Assembly (NCBI GenBank): GCA_963737625.1
Contig: CAVTTK010000002.1
Location: 2,046,001-2,110,000, forward strand
Source of the DNA: Bog-756 sp963737625
GTDB taxonomy: Bacteria > Actinomycetota > Acidimicrobiia > Acidimicrobiales > RAAP-2
Length of the DNA: 64,000 nt
Direction: 5' to 3'
Shown here: positions 53,683 to 62,705 of the stretch, one piece after another
Layout of the letters: the number at the start of each line of letters is the position of its first letter
Numbering within the stretch: position 1 is the stretch's first letter
Program-made: the position numbers and the translations under genes
Notes under the pieces: model-generated
What the model was told of the DNA's origin: nothing
What the model saw: only the letters and a program-made list of their open reading frames with translations
The model's database searches: none

Positions 53683-55830
53683 ATGTTCGGAGGGATGACG
53701 GCGGCAGTGGCCTTGATGGTAGCAATGGGCTCGCTCGCCGGATTGGCACCGGAGATGCACGGGGCAGCGCCCGCGGCGGATACGTCACTGGCCACGACCG
53801 GAAGTGGCCCTGGGAGCAAGTACGACTGCGCCTTGACCGTCCGACCCGCCGACGCCGACTTCACCGGCGCCGAGGGCACCGCGTCCGAGATCGGCTGGGA
53901 GGGCAACCTTCAAGGCGTCGTCACCTGCCTCGGCGGGGTGTTCTACATCCAAGACGCCCTCTACAAGAACTACGGCATCGGCTTCGGGAAGAACTACGGC
54001 TTCGGCATCTACGACGGCGCCCCGACCACCTGGACCGACGCCGACGGCTACCTCCCGGCGCAGATCACGTCGTTCAGCCGGGACGGTGCCAGGATCTCGA
54101 TCACCGAGTTCTGCGACAAGGTGGTACTCGCTGGCGACGCTTTTGTCGCCGTCTACAGCCGGGTTGCCGTGACGAACCCGACAGACCACGTGGTCGAGGC
54201 GAACCCTCAGGCTTCCCCCGGATTGGTGCCGCTCGATACAGCGCCCGATGCGGTGGCCCCCCACACCTCGGTCGATCACGACTATGTGATCGCCTCCGAC
54301 CGCTTCGGGGAAACGTACCCGTGGCCGAGCGCAGCCGCGCTGGTCGGCGCCGGTGCACTCAACCAGCACTACGCGCACATGGCGAGCTTCTGGAACGACC
54401 AGCTGGCCGCCATCACCGGGATCAGCGTCCCTGATCGATCGCTTGATGACGCCTACCGCAGCGGGTTCATCTACACCCAGATCGCCCGGAGTGGCGACGA
54501 GCTGCACGACGGGGTCAACGGCTATGAAGCCGAGTACAACCACGACGTTATCGGTATCCTGTCCAACCTCTTCAATCAGGGCTACTTCATCGACGCCTAC
54601 GCGCTGCTCCTCGAAGCGCGCAACGCCATGGAGGCACCGGGCCAGGGTTTCTACGACGACGGGGTCTGGACGTACTCGGTGCCATGGGCCATCTACCTGA
54701 TGAAGACCGGAAATCTGGCCTTCGTGAAGGAGAATTTCGGTTCGGAGGGACCCCTTGGTGCTGCCCAGCCGAGCATCGAGGACACCGCCCACGCGATCGC
54801 CGCCGGCAGGACCAGCCCAACGGGGATCATGAAGGCCACCGACGACATCGACACCCAGGGCTACTGGACGACCGACGACTATTCGGCACTCATCGGCCTG
54901 GCTGCCTACCGCTATCTCGCCCAGCAAGTGGGGAATGCCAGCGAGGCGACCTGGGCGACCCAGGAGTACGGCAGCCTTCTGGGGGCTACAACCAAGACGC
55001 TGGACGCGACCATCGCCCATTACCATCTCGACTACGTACCCTGCTCGATCCTCCAGCCCAACACTGCCAACCGGTGCAAGGATCCCGAGGACGCCAACTG
55101 GATGTCTCCGCTCGGCGCCTGGGCTTGGGACGCATCGCTCTTCAGGGCGACAGTCAAGGGCCCGGGCGCGACCATGATCGACGCCACCTACGACTACGGC
55201 TTCGCCCGCCTCAAGGGCAAGCTCCCACCCAACACCTTCGGTGGGTTTCCCGGTGACTATTACTCGACGGGCTACAACGCCGGCTACGGGACAGCAGGCC
55301 TCACCAGCCAGCACCACCGGGACCAGGGGATTTTGAGCTACGAGTTCATGATCGCCAACACTCAAAGCGGTCCATACTCATGGTGGGAGAGTTCGTCTGC
55401 TCCCTCGACCCACACCCCGTGGCTGGGACGGCACCCGGCGACCGGGCAGGGCGCCTCTCCCCACGCCTGGGGAATGTCCCAGGCCAACGGCGTGCTACTC
55501 GCCTCGCTGGTGGCCCAGCGCACCGACGGCGCCCTCGTCGTGGGCCGAGGGGTCCCCGCGCAATGGCTCAGGGGTGACCCGCCGATCTCGGTCACCAACT
55601 TCCCAACGACCGACGGCCGGAGGCTGAGCCTGAGGATCTCATCGAGCGGCCAGTCAGTGACCCTGCGCCTGCGCGGCCAGCCATCGTCGGGCCCGGTGCT
55701 CTTCCAGTTGCCATCTTTCGTTGACAACATCGCGACCACCTCGGCCGGGCGAGTCGACCAGGGATCCGGGACCGTCACGTTGTCACCAGACACGAAAGGC
55801 GTCACCGTTCGACTCCGCGCGGCAGCATAG
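53683..55830 (+). CDS. Exported six-hairpin-glycosidase-like protein
   Basis: 715 residues with a signal sequence. The N-terminal ~190 residues are beta-rich (GVVTCLGGVFYIQDALYKNY, ARISITEFCDKVVLAGDAFV). Residues ~210-620 form an (alpha/alpha)6-barrel-like region with aromatic- and acid-rich segments: YAHMASFWNDQLAAITGISV, EYNHDVIGILSNLFNQGYFI, YSVPWAIYLMKTGNLAFVKE, QGYWTTDDYSALIGLAAYRY, NWMSPLGAWAWDASLFRA and HHRDQGILSYEFMIANTQSG. This fits clan GH-L/six-hairpin enzymes that cut glycans; catalytic acids cannot be assigned with certainty. The C-terminal ~80 residues are a beta domain. It opens the glycan-related right end. Confidence 0.75.
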   Translation: MFGGMTAAVALMVAMGSLAGLAPEMHGAAPAADTSLATTGSGPGSKYDCALTVRPADADFTGAEGTASEIGWEGNLQGVVTCLGGVFYIQDALYKNYGIGFGKNYGFGIYDGAPTTWTDADGYLPAQITSFSRDGARISITEFCDKVVLAGDAFVAVYSRVAVTNPTDHVVEANPQASPGLVPLDTAPDAVAPHTSVDHDYVIASDRFGETYPWPSAAALVGAGALNQHYAHMASFWNDQLAAITGISVPDRSLDDAYRSGFIYTQIARSGDELHDGVNGYEAEYNHDVIGILSNLFNQGYFIDAYALLLEARNAMEAPGQGFYDDGVWTYSVPWAIYLMKTGNLAFVKENFGSEGPLGAAQPSIEDTAHAIAAGRTSPTGIMKATDDIDTQGYWTTDDYSALIGLAAYRYLAQQVGNASEATWATQEYGSLLGATTKTLDATIAHYHLDYVPCSILQPNTANRCKDPEDANWMSPLGAWAWDASLFRATVKGPGATMIDATYDYGFARLKGKLPPNTFGGFPGDYYSTGYNAGYGTAGLTSQHHRDQGILSYEFMIANTQSGPYSWWESSSAPSTHTPWLGRHPATGQGASPHAWGMSQANGVLLASLVAQRTDGALVVGRGVPAQWLRGDPPISVTNFPTTDGRRLSLRISSSGQSVTLRLRGQPSSGPVLFQLPSFVDNIATTSAGRVDQGSGTVTLSPDTKGVTVRLRAAA

Positions 55831-55908
55831 GCCGTGAGTGTGGCACACGTCCTTCGTGGGGCACTATCGCATGCAGACCCCCGTGCTGCGCATGGCGCCT
55901 TGCGTTGC

Positions 55909-55932
55909 ATGTCCCTAAACACCGGGTAGGGC
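55909..55932 (+). repeat. R2 dispersed repeat, copy 15 (composite with R1)
   Basis: ATGTCCCTAAACACCGGGTA then GGGC, followed by ACATCCACGCCCCC and R1 copy f: same order as 43010-43193. Confidence 0.55.
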
Positions 55933-55957
55933 ACATCCACGCCCCCTGAGCTGCGCC

Positions 55958-56131
55958 CTGTCCCCCACTATTGGTGCGGTTCGTCAACCGCTCGACACCA
56001 CGTTGACCACTCCTGCCTCCCGCGATCAACGGCCGAGGTCTGAACCCCAAGCGATATAAGCCTTCGTGCGGCTGAGGTCCGTCGAACTCTGAATGCATCG
56101 CAGTATCAGCCTCCCTACGGCTGAGGTTCGC
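55958..56131 (+). repeat. R1 dispersed repeat, copy f (longest)
   Basis: CTGTCCCCCACTATTGGTGC head, CGACACCACGTTGACCACTC, a degraded stem, then CCAAGCGATATAAGCCTTCG, GTCGAACTCTGAATGCATCG and CAGTATCAGCCTCCCTACGG CTGAGG. It defines the R1 tail seen also in copies c and e. Remaining 56132-56492: no gene. Confidence 0.75.
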
Positions 56132-56492
56132 TTGGAGGGTATACGGTCGATTGTCGATGTACCCCGCACCGACAGTGCTGGGGTCCACCTCATCAGCGAA
56201 CCGCGCCCTCCGACGTGGCAACCCATCAACCATCCGACGACGCAAAGATCCCTGCACTGTGGCGTAGCGATACCGGAGGGTAGACACTGAACTCCGGAGG
56301 AGAGGCCTGTCACTCTACGTGGGAGAGATGCCACTCCCAATGAGGACACAGAACATTAACCAGCGTGGTCTGGATCCTGAAGATCGTTGTCTGTAGGGTC
56401 GGACCGACGCCCATTCCTGCGATGGGCGTCACGTCGTTCCTGCGCAGAAACGAGAGGTGGACGGCTTGGTCCTCAATGGTAAGGCGGACGCC

Positions 56493-57416
56493 ATGGCCCG
56501 AGAACTCGAGCCTTTGGGTGCCGGCGAGGGTGCTGGGGCGAGAGCGACGATCAACTCCACAGTTCCGGCGGAGCGAGTTGCCACCGAGCACCTGATTGGG
56601 CTTCGAACGTTGGAACCGAGCATCAGCATCGTCGTTCCGGCAAAAAATGAGGCTCGCAATCTTCCGCAGCTATTCGCAAAGCTGCCGACGAAGAACTGCG
56701 AGGTGATCCTTGTGGACGGCGCTTCGACCGATGACACGGTGAGCGAGGCACGGCGATTGAGACCGGATGTCAACGTGATCAGTCAGACGCGCCGAGGCAA
56801 GGGAAATGCGCTCGCCTGCGGCTTTGCGGCGGCCACGGGAGATTTGATCGTCATGATCGATGCGGACGGCTCAAACGACCCGTCGGAGATCCCCCGCTTC
56901 GTGGATGCCCTGAGAGACGGGGCCGACTTCGCCAAGGGATCACGCTTCCTCGCTGGAGGTGGCAGTCACGACATCAGCCACTTCAGGCGATTCGGCAACT
57001 TCTGGCTGAACAAGATCGTGAACCTGCTCTATGGAACTCGGTACACAGACCTTTGTTACGGCTACAACGCCTTCCGGCGCGAGTGCCTCCCTGTTATAGG
57101 ACTCGACCCGGGCGACCCCCACGCCTTCGACGACGGGACGATGGAGTGGGGAGACGGTTTCGAAGTAGAGACGCTGATCAATGTGCGGATTGCTAAGGCT
57201 GGCCTCAGGGTGTCGGAGGTTCCGAGCTTCGAGGCCGTGCGCAATTTCGGCACCAGCAATCTCAACGCCTTCTCCGACGGAATGAGGGTGCTACACACCA
57301 TCCGTGCAGAGCGCAATCGGTCCCTGAGACAGGAGTCCAGGAACTCGCTGTCGACTGACGGAGGGGCGAACGCCAACCGACCATCGCACATACCGCTCGA
57401 TGAAGAGGCCGGCTAG
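56493..57416 (+). CDS. Family 2 glycosyltransferase
   Basis: 307 residues from the ATG at 56493; a GTG at 56457 is possible. The GT2 (GT-A) fold begins ISIVVPAKNEARNLPQLFAK, with CEVILVDGASTDDTVSEARR and the metal-binding DADGSNDPSEIPRF (DxD). The later EWGDGFEVETLINVRIAKAG resembles dolichol-phosphate-mannose-type GT2 enzymes that move a sugar from a nucleotide donor to a lipid carrier or glycan. No transmembrane segment. Its neighbours suggest surface-glycan assembly. Confidence 0.9.
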   Translation: MARELEPLGAGEGAGARATINSTVPAERVATEHLIGLRTLEPSISIVVPAKNEARNLPQLFAKLPTKNCEVILVDGASTDDTVSEARRLRPDVNVISQTRRGKGNALACGFAAATGDLIVMIDADGSNDPSEIPRFVDALRDGADFAKGSRFLAGGGSHDISHFRRFGNFWLNKIVNLLYGTRYTDLCYGYNAFRRECLPVIGLDPGDPHAFDDGTMEWGDGFEVETLINVRIAKAGLRVSEVPSFEAVRNFGTSNLNAFSDGMRVLHTIRAERNRSLRQESRNSLSTDGGANANRPSHIPLDEEAG

Positions 57417-57871
57417 CTGCTGCCTCGTCAAGGTCGCATTGCTTGGATCACGGCCGTACGAGTGACGAAAGGCGAGGCCGGTCTCCCTTTCCGATACCCG
57501 CCGGCGGAGCCACTCCAAGGGTGGGGAATGGAGTGATGACACAGGCATTGGGCGGGGGACCCACGCGCGAGCGAAGCCCGCACTATCGGCAGAGTCGACC
57601 CCCGGGAATTGCCCGCCCCTCCCCCACTCAGCTTCGACAGGCAATGAGGCCGATCCACATTCCGACTGGACTCGAAGGACCACGTGCGGCACCAATCCGG
57701 TACCGCCAACGCTTCGGCATGCCCAACACCACTCCGGAGCACCGTTCCTTCAGGCCGAATCCGCCTTGTCGCCTCGCTTCCTACCCAACGGCTTTTCGTA
57801 TAGCGTGCATGCAGGGATGGCAGGTACTGCCTGCCAGAGGGGCTCAAGGAAGCCTCAAGGCGGGAGTCGTA
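57417..57871. other. Intergenic region, nothing recognised
   Basis: The downstream frame is open back to 57443, but codon use and content (RPSPTQLRQAMRPIHIP) look non-coding; no repeats of R1/R2 type are seen. Confidence 0.4.
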
Positions 57872-59320
57872 GTGATCACAAGACGTACCATTTGTTTTTG
57901 TGCGGCCGTCATATTCCTTGTGGCCTCGGTAGCAGCAATCAGAGTTTCTGCGGCGGCTAGCGGTACATCGCTGGTCTCGGTCCCGACGTCTGGGGCAACC
58001 TATGTGTCATCGAGCGCCCGAGGCACCAACTACATCAATGCCACCCTATTGAGCACGTCTAGTTCGACCTATCGTGCACTCGTTCAATTCGCCCCAAGCC
58101 TCCCAGTAGGCGCCACGTTGATCTCGGCGGGGCTGTCGGTCGATCCGGCACTGACCGGTACCGGATCGTACGTCATCCATCCCGAAGGGTCCTTCACTGC
58201 GTCTACGGTGACCTGGTCGAATCAGCCATCGTTCCAGTCAGCAGTCCTGGGATCGTCGGGTCCGACGACGGCCGGTACCACTCAGACCATCCCGCTCACG
58301 GGTTTGGAATTGGCGACGAAGATAAATCTATCCATCAGTTACAGCACCTCTGGCATCATCGCCAAGCTCCACAACCCTGGCATGGTCCTCGAACTCACCT
58401 ATTCGGTGATGGGAGGAACCTCAACGACGACCGTGCCTGCGACCACGACGACCACCGCAGTCCCCCCCACCTCGACCACGACATCGACGTCCACAACCAC
58501 CTCGACGACCACCACAACCACACCGCTGGCCACGGGTCACAAGATCCTCGTGATCCTCGAAGAGAATCACAGCCAATCCGAAGCACTGGCCTCCATGCCG
58601 AACCTCACGGCCTATGCCGATCGCTACGGATATGCCACCAACTACTTCGCCATCACCCATCCGTCGCTACCTAACTATGTGGCCATCTGGAGTGGGAGCA
58701 ATCAGGGAATCAGCTCTGACTGCGGTGTCGGAGCGGGATGCCTGCCGGCTCCACCGAGTGTCTGGGGACAGACGTTGGCGGCCGGCGAGACGGCCAAGGC
58801 CTACCAGGAGTCGATGACGAGCAACTGCCAGACCACCAGTAGCGGCGCCTATGTAGCCCGCCACAGCCCCTGGCCCTACTTCTCAGACGCCAACGAGCGC
58901 TCCGGATGTATGGCCAACGACGTGCCACTCGGTACCACCACTAGCGGGAACCTCCTCAGCGATATCAACTCCGGCAGCCTGCCGGTGACCGGGGAGATCA
59001 CCCCGAACCTCAACGACGACGCTCATGATGGGACACTTGCCCAGGCCGACACCTGGCTCAGTGGTTGGCTCCCAGTGATCATGGCCGGACCGGATTTCAC
59101 CGCTGGCAACCTCACCATCATCGTGACCTTCGACGAGGATGACTCCAGCCAGGGAAACGGCGTACAGTTCGTAGCGATCGACCCGAGGCTGAGTCATGTC
59201 GTGGTGACCGGCACGTTCAACCACTACTCCCTTACCCGATGGATGGAAGACAACGCCGGGGTTCCACTCCTCAGGAACGCGGCAGGCGCCCCAGATCTTC
59301 GGGCCGCATTCGGCCTGTGA
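57872..59320 (+). CDS. Exported DNRLRE plus phosphoesterase (acid-phosphatase-like) protein
   Basis: 482 residues from a GTG at 57872 (GGGAG upstream). A signal region (ICFCAAVIFLVASVAAI) is followed by a DNRLRE-type beta domain (~30-190: SGTSLVSVPTSGATYVSSSA, TYRALVQFAPSLPVGATLIS). A Thr/Ser/Pro linker follows (TTTTAVPPTSTTTSTSTTTS). The C-terminal ~240 residues match the phosphoesterase/acid-phosphatase family PF04185: ILVILEENHSQSEALASMPN, FAITHPSLPNYVAIWSGSNQ (catalytic Thr/Ser region), EITPNLNDDAHDGTLAQADT and IIVTFDEDDSSQGNG. It hydrolyses phosphomonoesters or phospholipids outside the cell. Confidence 0.85.
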   Translation: MITRRTICFCAAVIFLVASVAAIRVSAAASGTSLVSVPTSGATYVSSSARGTNYINATLLSTSSSTYRALVQFAPSLPVGATLISAGLSVDPALTGTGSYVIHPEGSFTASTVTWSNQPSFQSAVLGSSGPTTAGTTQTIPLTGLELATKINLSISYSTSGIIAKLHNPGMVLELTYSVMGGTSTTTVPATTTTTAVPPTSTTTSTSTTTSTTTTTTPLATGHKILVILEENHSQSEALASMPNLTAYADRYGYATNYFAITHPSLPNYVAIWSGSNQGISSDCGVGAGCLPAPPSVWGQTLAAGETAKAYQESMTSNCQTTSSGAYVARHSPWPYFSDANERSGCMANDVPLGTTTSGNLLSDINSGSLPVTGEITPNLNDDAHDGTLAQADTWLSGWLPVIMAGPDFTAGNLTIIVTFDEDDSSQGNGVQFVAIDPRLSHVVVTGTFNHYSLTRWMEDNAGVPLLRNAAGAPDLRAAFGL

Positions 59321-59334
59321 CCGATGGACAACCT

Positions 59335-59351
59335 CAGCCGCCATGCGGCTG
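59335..59351 (+). repeat. Isolated R1-like stem
   Basis: CAGCCGC-CAT-GCGGCTG perfect hairpin 14 bp after the phosphoesterase stop, followed by AACTCCGAGGTTCTAG. It resembles the R1 stem-loop and may act as a terminator. Confidence 0.45.
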
Positions 59352-59967
59352 AACTCCGAGGTTCTAGTCGGCGGCGACTCGATCTCACTCGTGAGACTAG
59401 GTATCAACGGGAACGCAACATCTGGCACCGGTGAGCGTGAACGGTCCCGGGACCTACGAGCAGGACACGCCCGATTCAGCCCACGTTCCTGATCTGGGCA
59501 GTGCTCTGAACGGCTCAGGGGCCAAGGCGTGACCGGCAGCCCGACCCTGTTCTCGGACTCCAGTCGTAAGAATTCGAAGGGCCAAGGACCGTGACAATTG
59601 AGCTGAAGCGGGTCCGCACTCCACCCAGGACTGCCCCGTCAGCGATCCGGACGATCACGGTGCGTCGAAAATGCGCAGCCTCCGACAAGTTACTTCCCTA
59701 CCGACCAGAGCCTATGGTCGGGGCACCGGGATGCGAACCAGGGAAACTCATGGCCCGAGGTCAGTGCCTGTTCTTGGGGTCCAGCCCGGTCGCCCTCCTT
59801 CCATTTTGCAAGTGCTACCGGTGAGCGCATCGACTCGTCCCTTGTCGCCAAGGCTCCAGGTCGATCCAGGGGACCGGGATAGCGCCCACCGGTTCATAAT
59901 CCCTTTGATCTCATCGATCGGAGAGTAGGACCTACAGAACAGGAGGGAACATGCCGATAACGGAACG
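59352..59967. other. Intergenic region
   Basis: No gene supported. Ends with AGGAGGG (59941-59947) before a short 18-codon frame (see 59951). Confidence 0.4.
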
Positions 59968-60007
59968 GTGGAGGAGTTTCTCAAGGACCGTTTCCAACGG
60001 CGATTGA
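59951..60007 (+). CDS. Possible 18-residue leader peptide with strong SD
   Basis: AGGAGGG lies 3 bp before ATG 59951: MPITERWRSFSRTVSNGD, TGA at 60005. It overlaps the start of the 668-residue gene in another frame. Either a translated leader, or the true start of that gene separated from it by a frameshift. Confidence 0.4.
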   Translation: MPITERWRSFSRTVSNGD

Positions 60008-61974
60008 GTGCCAGAGCAGTTCATCGCAGATCCCCACGGCGCGCAGGCGCTGTTGCGATGCTGACTGCCCTCGTTGTGATCGGAAGCATTGGTGAACCGC
60101 TTTTCGCTCACGACTCGAGTGTGGCGCCACCAGCAGTCAACGCAATGACGAGCACGTCTGCCACAGTTGCCGCCCTAGCGTTCAGTCCCGCGGGAGGCGG
60201 ATGGGAAGCCAGCCCGGCGGGAACGGTAACGGCCTTTGGTGGTCAAGTCTCCCACGGATCAATTACCGGTAGGCTGACTAGGCCGGTTCTCGGGATGGCT
60301 TCCACCGAAGATGGTGGCGGCTACTGGCTCGTCGCCTCCGACGGGGGCATATTCTCCTTCGGCGACGCCGGTTTCTATGGCTCGCACGGTGGATCACACC
60401 TCAACCAACCCATCGTGGGCATGGCGGCCACCCCGGACGGCCGGGGCTACTGGCTGGTGGCCTCCGATGGAGGGATCTTCACCTACGGTGACGCCGGTTT
60501 CTATGGCTCGCACGGTGGATCACACCTCAACCAACCAATCGTGGGCATGGCGGCCTCTCCCAGCGGCCGGGGGTATTGGCTCGTCGCTTCCGATGGCGGC
60601 ATCTTCTCGTTTGGCGACGCCATCTTTCACGGATCGACGGGGAGTTTCCCTCTCAACCAGCCCATCGTGGGCATGGCGGCCTCTCCCAGAGGCCGTGGGT
60701 ACTGGCTCGTCGCCTCCGATGGCGGCATCTTTTGCTTCGGCGACGCGTCCTTCCAGGGATCTGGTCCGGCCGCGGGAATCAAAGACAAGATTGTGGGAAT
60801 GATCCCAAGTCTCGATGGGCTGGGCTATTCGCTCGTTGGCCAAGACGGTGTCAGCTTTCCATTTGGCGATGCCACAGTGTCGAACAACTCTCGCACGCCG
60901 GGCACCGGTTTTCCTCAAGCCGGGACGAATTCGCTGCAGGTCTCCGTCAGCAATCAGGTGGCGGCATCACTCACGTCGGATATCACTTCTCTGGTGGCTG
61001 GTCAGGCTCCCGGGAATCCGAACGGCCTGTGGTTGGGAGGTGATCCGGTCTGGTGGAGATCAAGTTCGGGTCCAGGCCTTGCGGCAGCGGCGATTGCCGG
61101 AATCAATGGTGACCCGGCCATGCGCTCCGACGCGATCCAGACGTTCAATACCCTGATCAACCTCCACCAACAGGCCAACGGATCATTCGCCGCTGCTCCC
61201 GGAACCCCGAGTCCCCAAAGTGTCGATATCGACACGATGTTCTTTGTCACGAACCTCGGTATGGCTCTGTGGGCCCTGCACGACCATTTGAGCCCCACAC
61301 AGTCGAACCTCTGGACGTCCGCCATTACCCGGGGCGCCGATTTCCTCGTCAGTAACGGCAACCTCTCGTGGTACACAAACGGAAATATTGTGATTGGTAA
61401 TGCACTCGTGATGGCCTTGGCATACTGGGCATCAGGCGATTCCAAATACCAATACGACTACAATGCCGCACTTTCATTTGCCATATCCCCAGCGCAGTCA
61501 CGTTGGCCAGGTTTCGGATTGGTCTTCACGATGTTACCGACCCAGCCCAGCGGCGCAGATGGAGCGGCATACTTTGCTGAGTCTGGTGGCGGAGCACCGG
61601 GATACGATGCCGACTACACGCAGACACAGCTCAATCAGCTCTGCCGGCTCTACCTGGTCACAGACTCACCCTTCGTATTGCGGTTGATCCAATTGCTATT
61701 CAATCAGGAGTGGCCACGAGTCAATCCGGCGACCTGGACGCTCGCTACAGATGGCGGCACGCGCAACCCCCAAAGTGGGCGACTCGTACCATTCTCGACG
61801 CCGGCACTAGCACTGTTGACGCTGTTTGGAGGCAGGACCGACCTTGTTGGATACCTGCCCGGGCAGATCAGCTCTATCGAATCGACGTATGACCAAGCTG
61901 TTGTCTCTTGGAACCCGGCGATCCAGTACAGTTTCGGACTTGCAGCCGCCACATTTGTATTGATGGGTGCTTAA
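59968..61974 (+). CDS. Exported DGG-propeller plus alpha/alpha-barrel protein
   Basis: 668 residues from a GTG at 59968; the start is uncertain because the strong Shine-Dalgarno serves the short frame at 59951. Signal region AGAVAMLTALVVIGSIGEPL. Six propeller units (~70-320; GYWLVASDGGIFSFGDAGFY) with two 126-bp near-identical copies (60364, 60490). Residues ~345-665 are helical with PNGLWLGGDPVWWRSSSGPG, IDTMFFVTNLGMALWALHDH, NLSWYTNGNIVIGNALVMAL, APGYDADYTQTQLNQLCRLY and IQYSFGLAAATFVLMG, resembling an (alpha/alpha) six-hairpin hydrolase or lyase. Secreted glycan-active enzyme is the best guess. Confidence 0.8.
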   Translation: MEEFLKDRFQRRLSARAVHRRSPRRAGAVAMLTALVVIGSIGEPLFAHDSSVAPPAVNAMTSTSATVAALAFSPAGGGWEASPAGTVTAFGGQVSHGSITGRLTRPVLGMASTEDGGGYWLVASDGGIFSFGDAGFYGSHGGSHLNQPIVGMAATPDGRGYWLVASDGGIFTYGDAGFYGSHGGSHLNQPIVGMAASPSGRGYWLVASDGGIFSFGDAIFHGSTGSFPLNQPIVGMAASPRGRGYWLVASDGGIFCFGDASFQGSGPAAGIKDKIVGMIPSLDGLGYSLVGQDGVSFPFGDATVSNNSRTPGTGFPQAGTNSLQVSVSNQVAASLTSDITSLVAGQAPGNPNGLWLGGDPVWWRSSSGPGLAAAAIAGINGDPAMRSDAIQTFNTLINLHQQANGSFAAAPGTPSPQSVDIDTMFFVTNLGMALWALHDHLSPTQSNLWTSAITRGADFLVSNGNLSWYTNGNIVIGNALVMALAYWASGDSKYQYDYNAALSFAISPAQSRWPGFGLVFTMLPTQPSGADGAAYFAESGGGAPGYDADYTQTQLNQLCRLYLVTDSPFVLRLIQLLFNQEWPRVNPATWTLATDGGTRNPQSGRLVPFSTPALALLTLFGGRTDLVGYLPGQISSIESTYDQAVVSWNPAIQYSFGLAAATFVLMGA

Positions 61975-62122
61975 GGCTTATGCACAGTACGAACGCTTCA
62001 TTCGAGCGAATAACTATCACCTCGAGTTTAACTGCTGGAACAATGGCGTCGGTTGATTAGCCATATAGAGCGTAGTAAATTTCAGATCTAGTGATGACGT
62101 TTTCAACACAGATGGGGCCGCC

Positions 62123-62705
62123 ATGGGGCATAACGAGTACCGGACACTGCGCTGTCGTTGGTCGAGAGCGACTACGGACTTTCACCTAGACTTCATCGAA
62201 TACCGGAAGGATGCCGACCATCCTCCAACATCACTGGTTGGGTCGCTGTTCCGGCTCCTAGCTCTCCCAAGAATTTCAGGCCGTGCTTCTGTTTCGGCTG
62301 GCGCAGAATGTAAGTACTCCTGCGGCCATCGCCTTGAAATGGGTGAATCAATTCGTGACAGGGTCCGAGCTATCTCCGAGCGCAACCGTCGGATCCGGTT
62401 TGCAGCTGTTCCATCCCGTCGGCGTTGTCATTGGACCGCGAGTTTCCATAGGGGCACGATGCCGGATCATGCAAGGAGTGACCTTGGGACACGGTCGCCT
62501 AGGTTCACCAACTTTGGGAGATGACGTATTCATCGGGGCCCATGCCGTCATCGTGGGTGGGGTCACCGTCGGAGACCGAGTATCGATTGGCGCCAATAGC
62601 ATCGTGACCTTCGACGTTCCGGATGACGCATTGGTGCGGTCGTCCAAATCCTGTGTGAAGACCATCGAACCGCCGCTGACGGCACCAGATCTTCCCCATC
62701 CATAG
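62123..62705 (+). pseudogene. Serine-acetyltransferase-type LbH protein, one-base insertion
   Basis: 62123-62268 gives MGHNEYRTLRCRWSRATTDF and IEYRKDADHPPTSLVGSLFR with RLLALP; after an extra A near 62269 the sequence continues EFQAVLLFRLAQNVSTPAAI. Then come hexapeptide repeats GVVIGPRVSIGARCRIMQGV, LGDDVFIGAHAVIVGGVTVG and DRVSIGANSIVTFDVPDDAL, typical of left-handed beta-helix acyltransferases such as SAT/CysE or polysaccharide O-acetyltransferases. Near GT2 genes, an exopolysaccharide-acetylating role is likely. The frameshift may be natural or technical. Confidence 0.8.

Noticed and set aside
53785..55365. 526-codon minus-strand frame inside the glycosidase-like gene
   Set aside because: Antisense shadow with Val/Gly/Arg bias; the plus-strand frame has a signal peptide and a coherent fold.
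38337..55932. Integron gene-cassette array (small genes separated by R2 elements)
   Set aside because: Genes point both ways and the elements lack consistent attC ends (RYYYAAC / GTTRRRY); no integrase is present.
55802..56287. 161-codon minus-strand frame over R1 copy f
   Set aside because: It translates repeat DNA; similar strings arise from other R1 copies in different frames.
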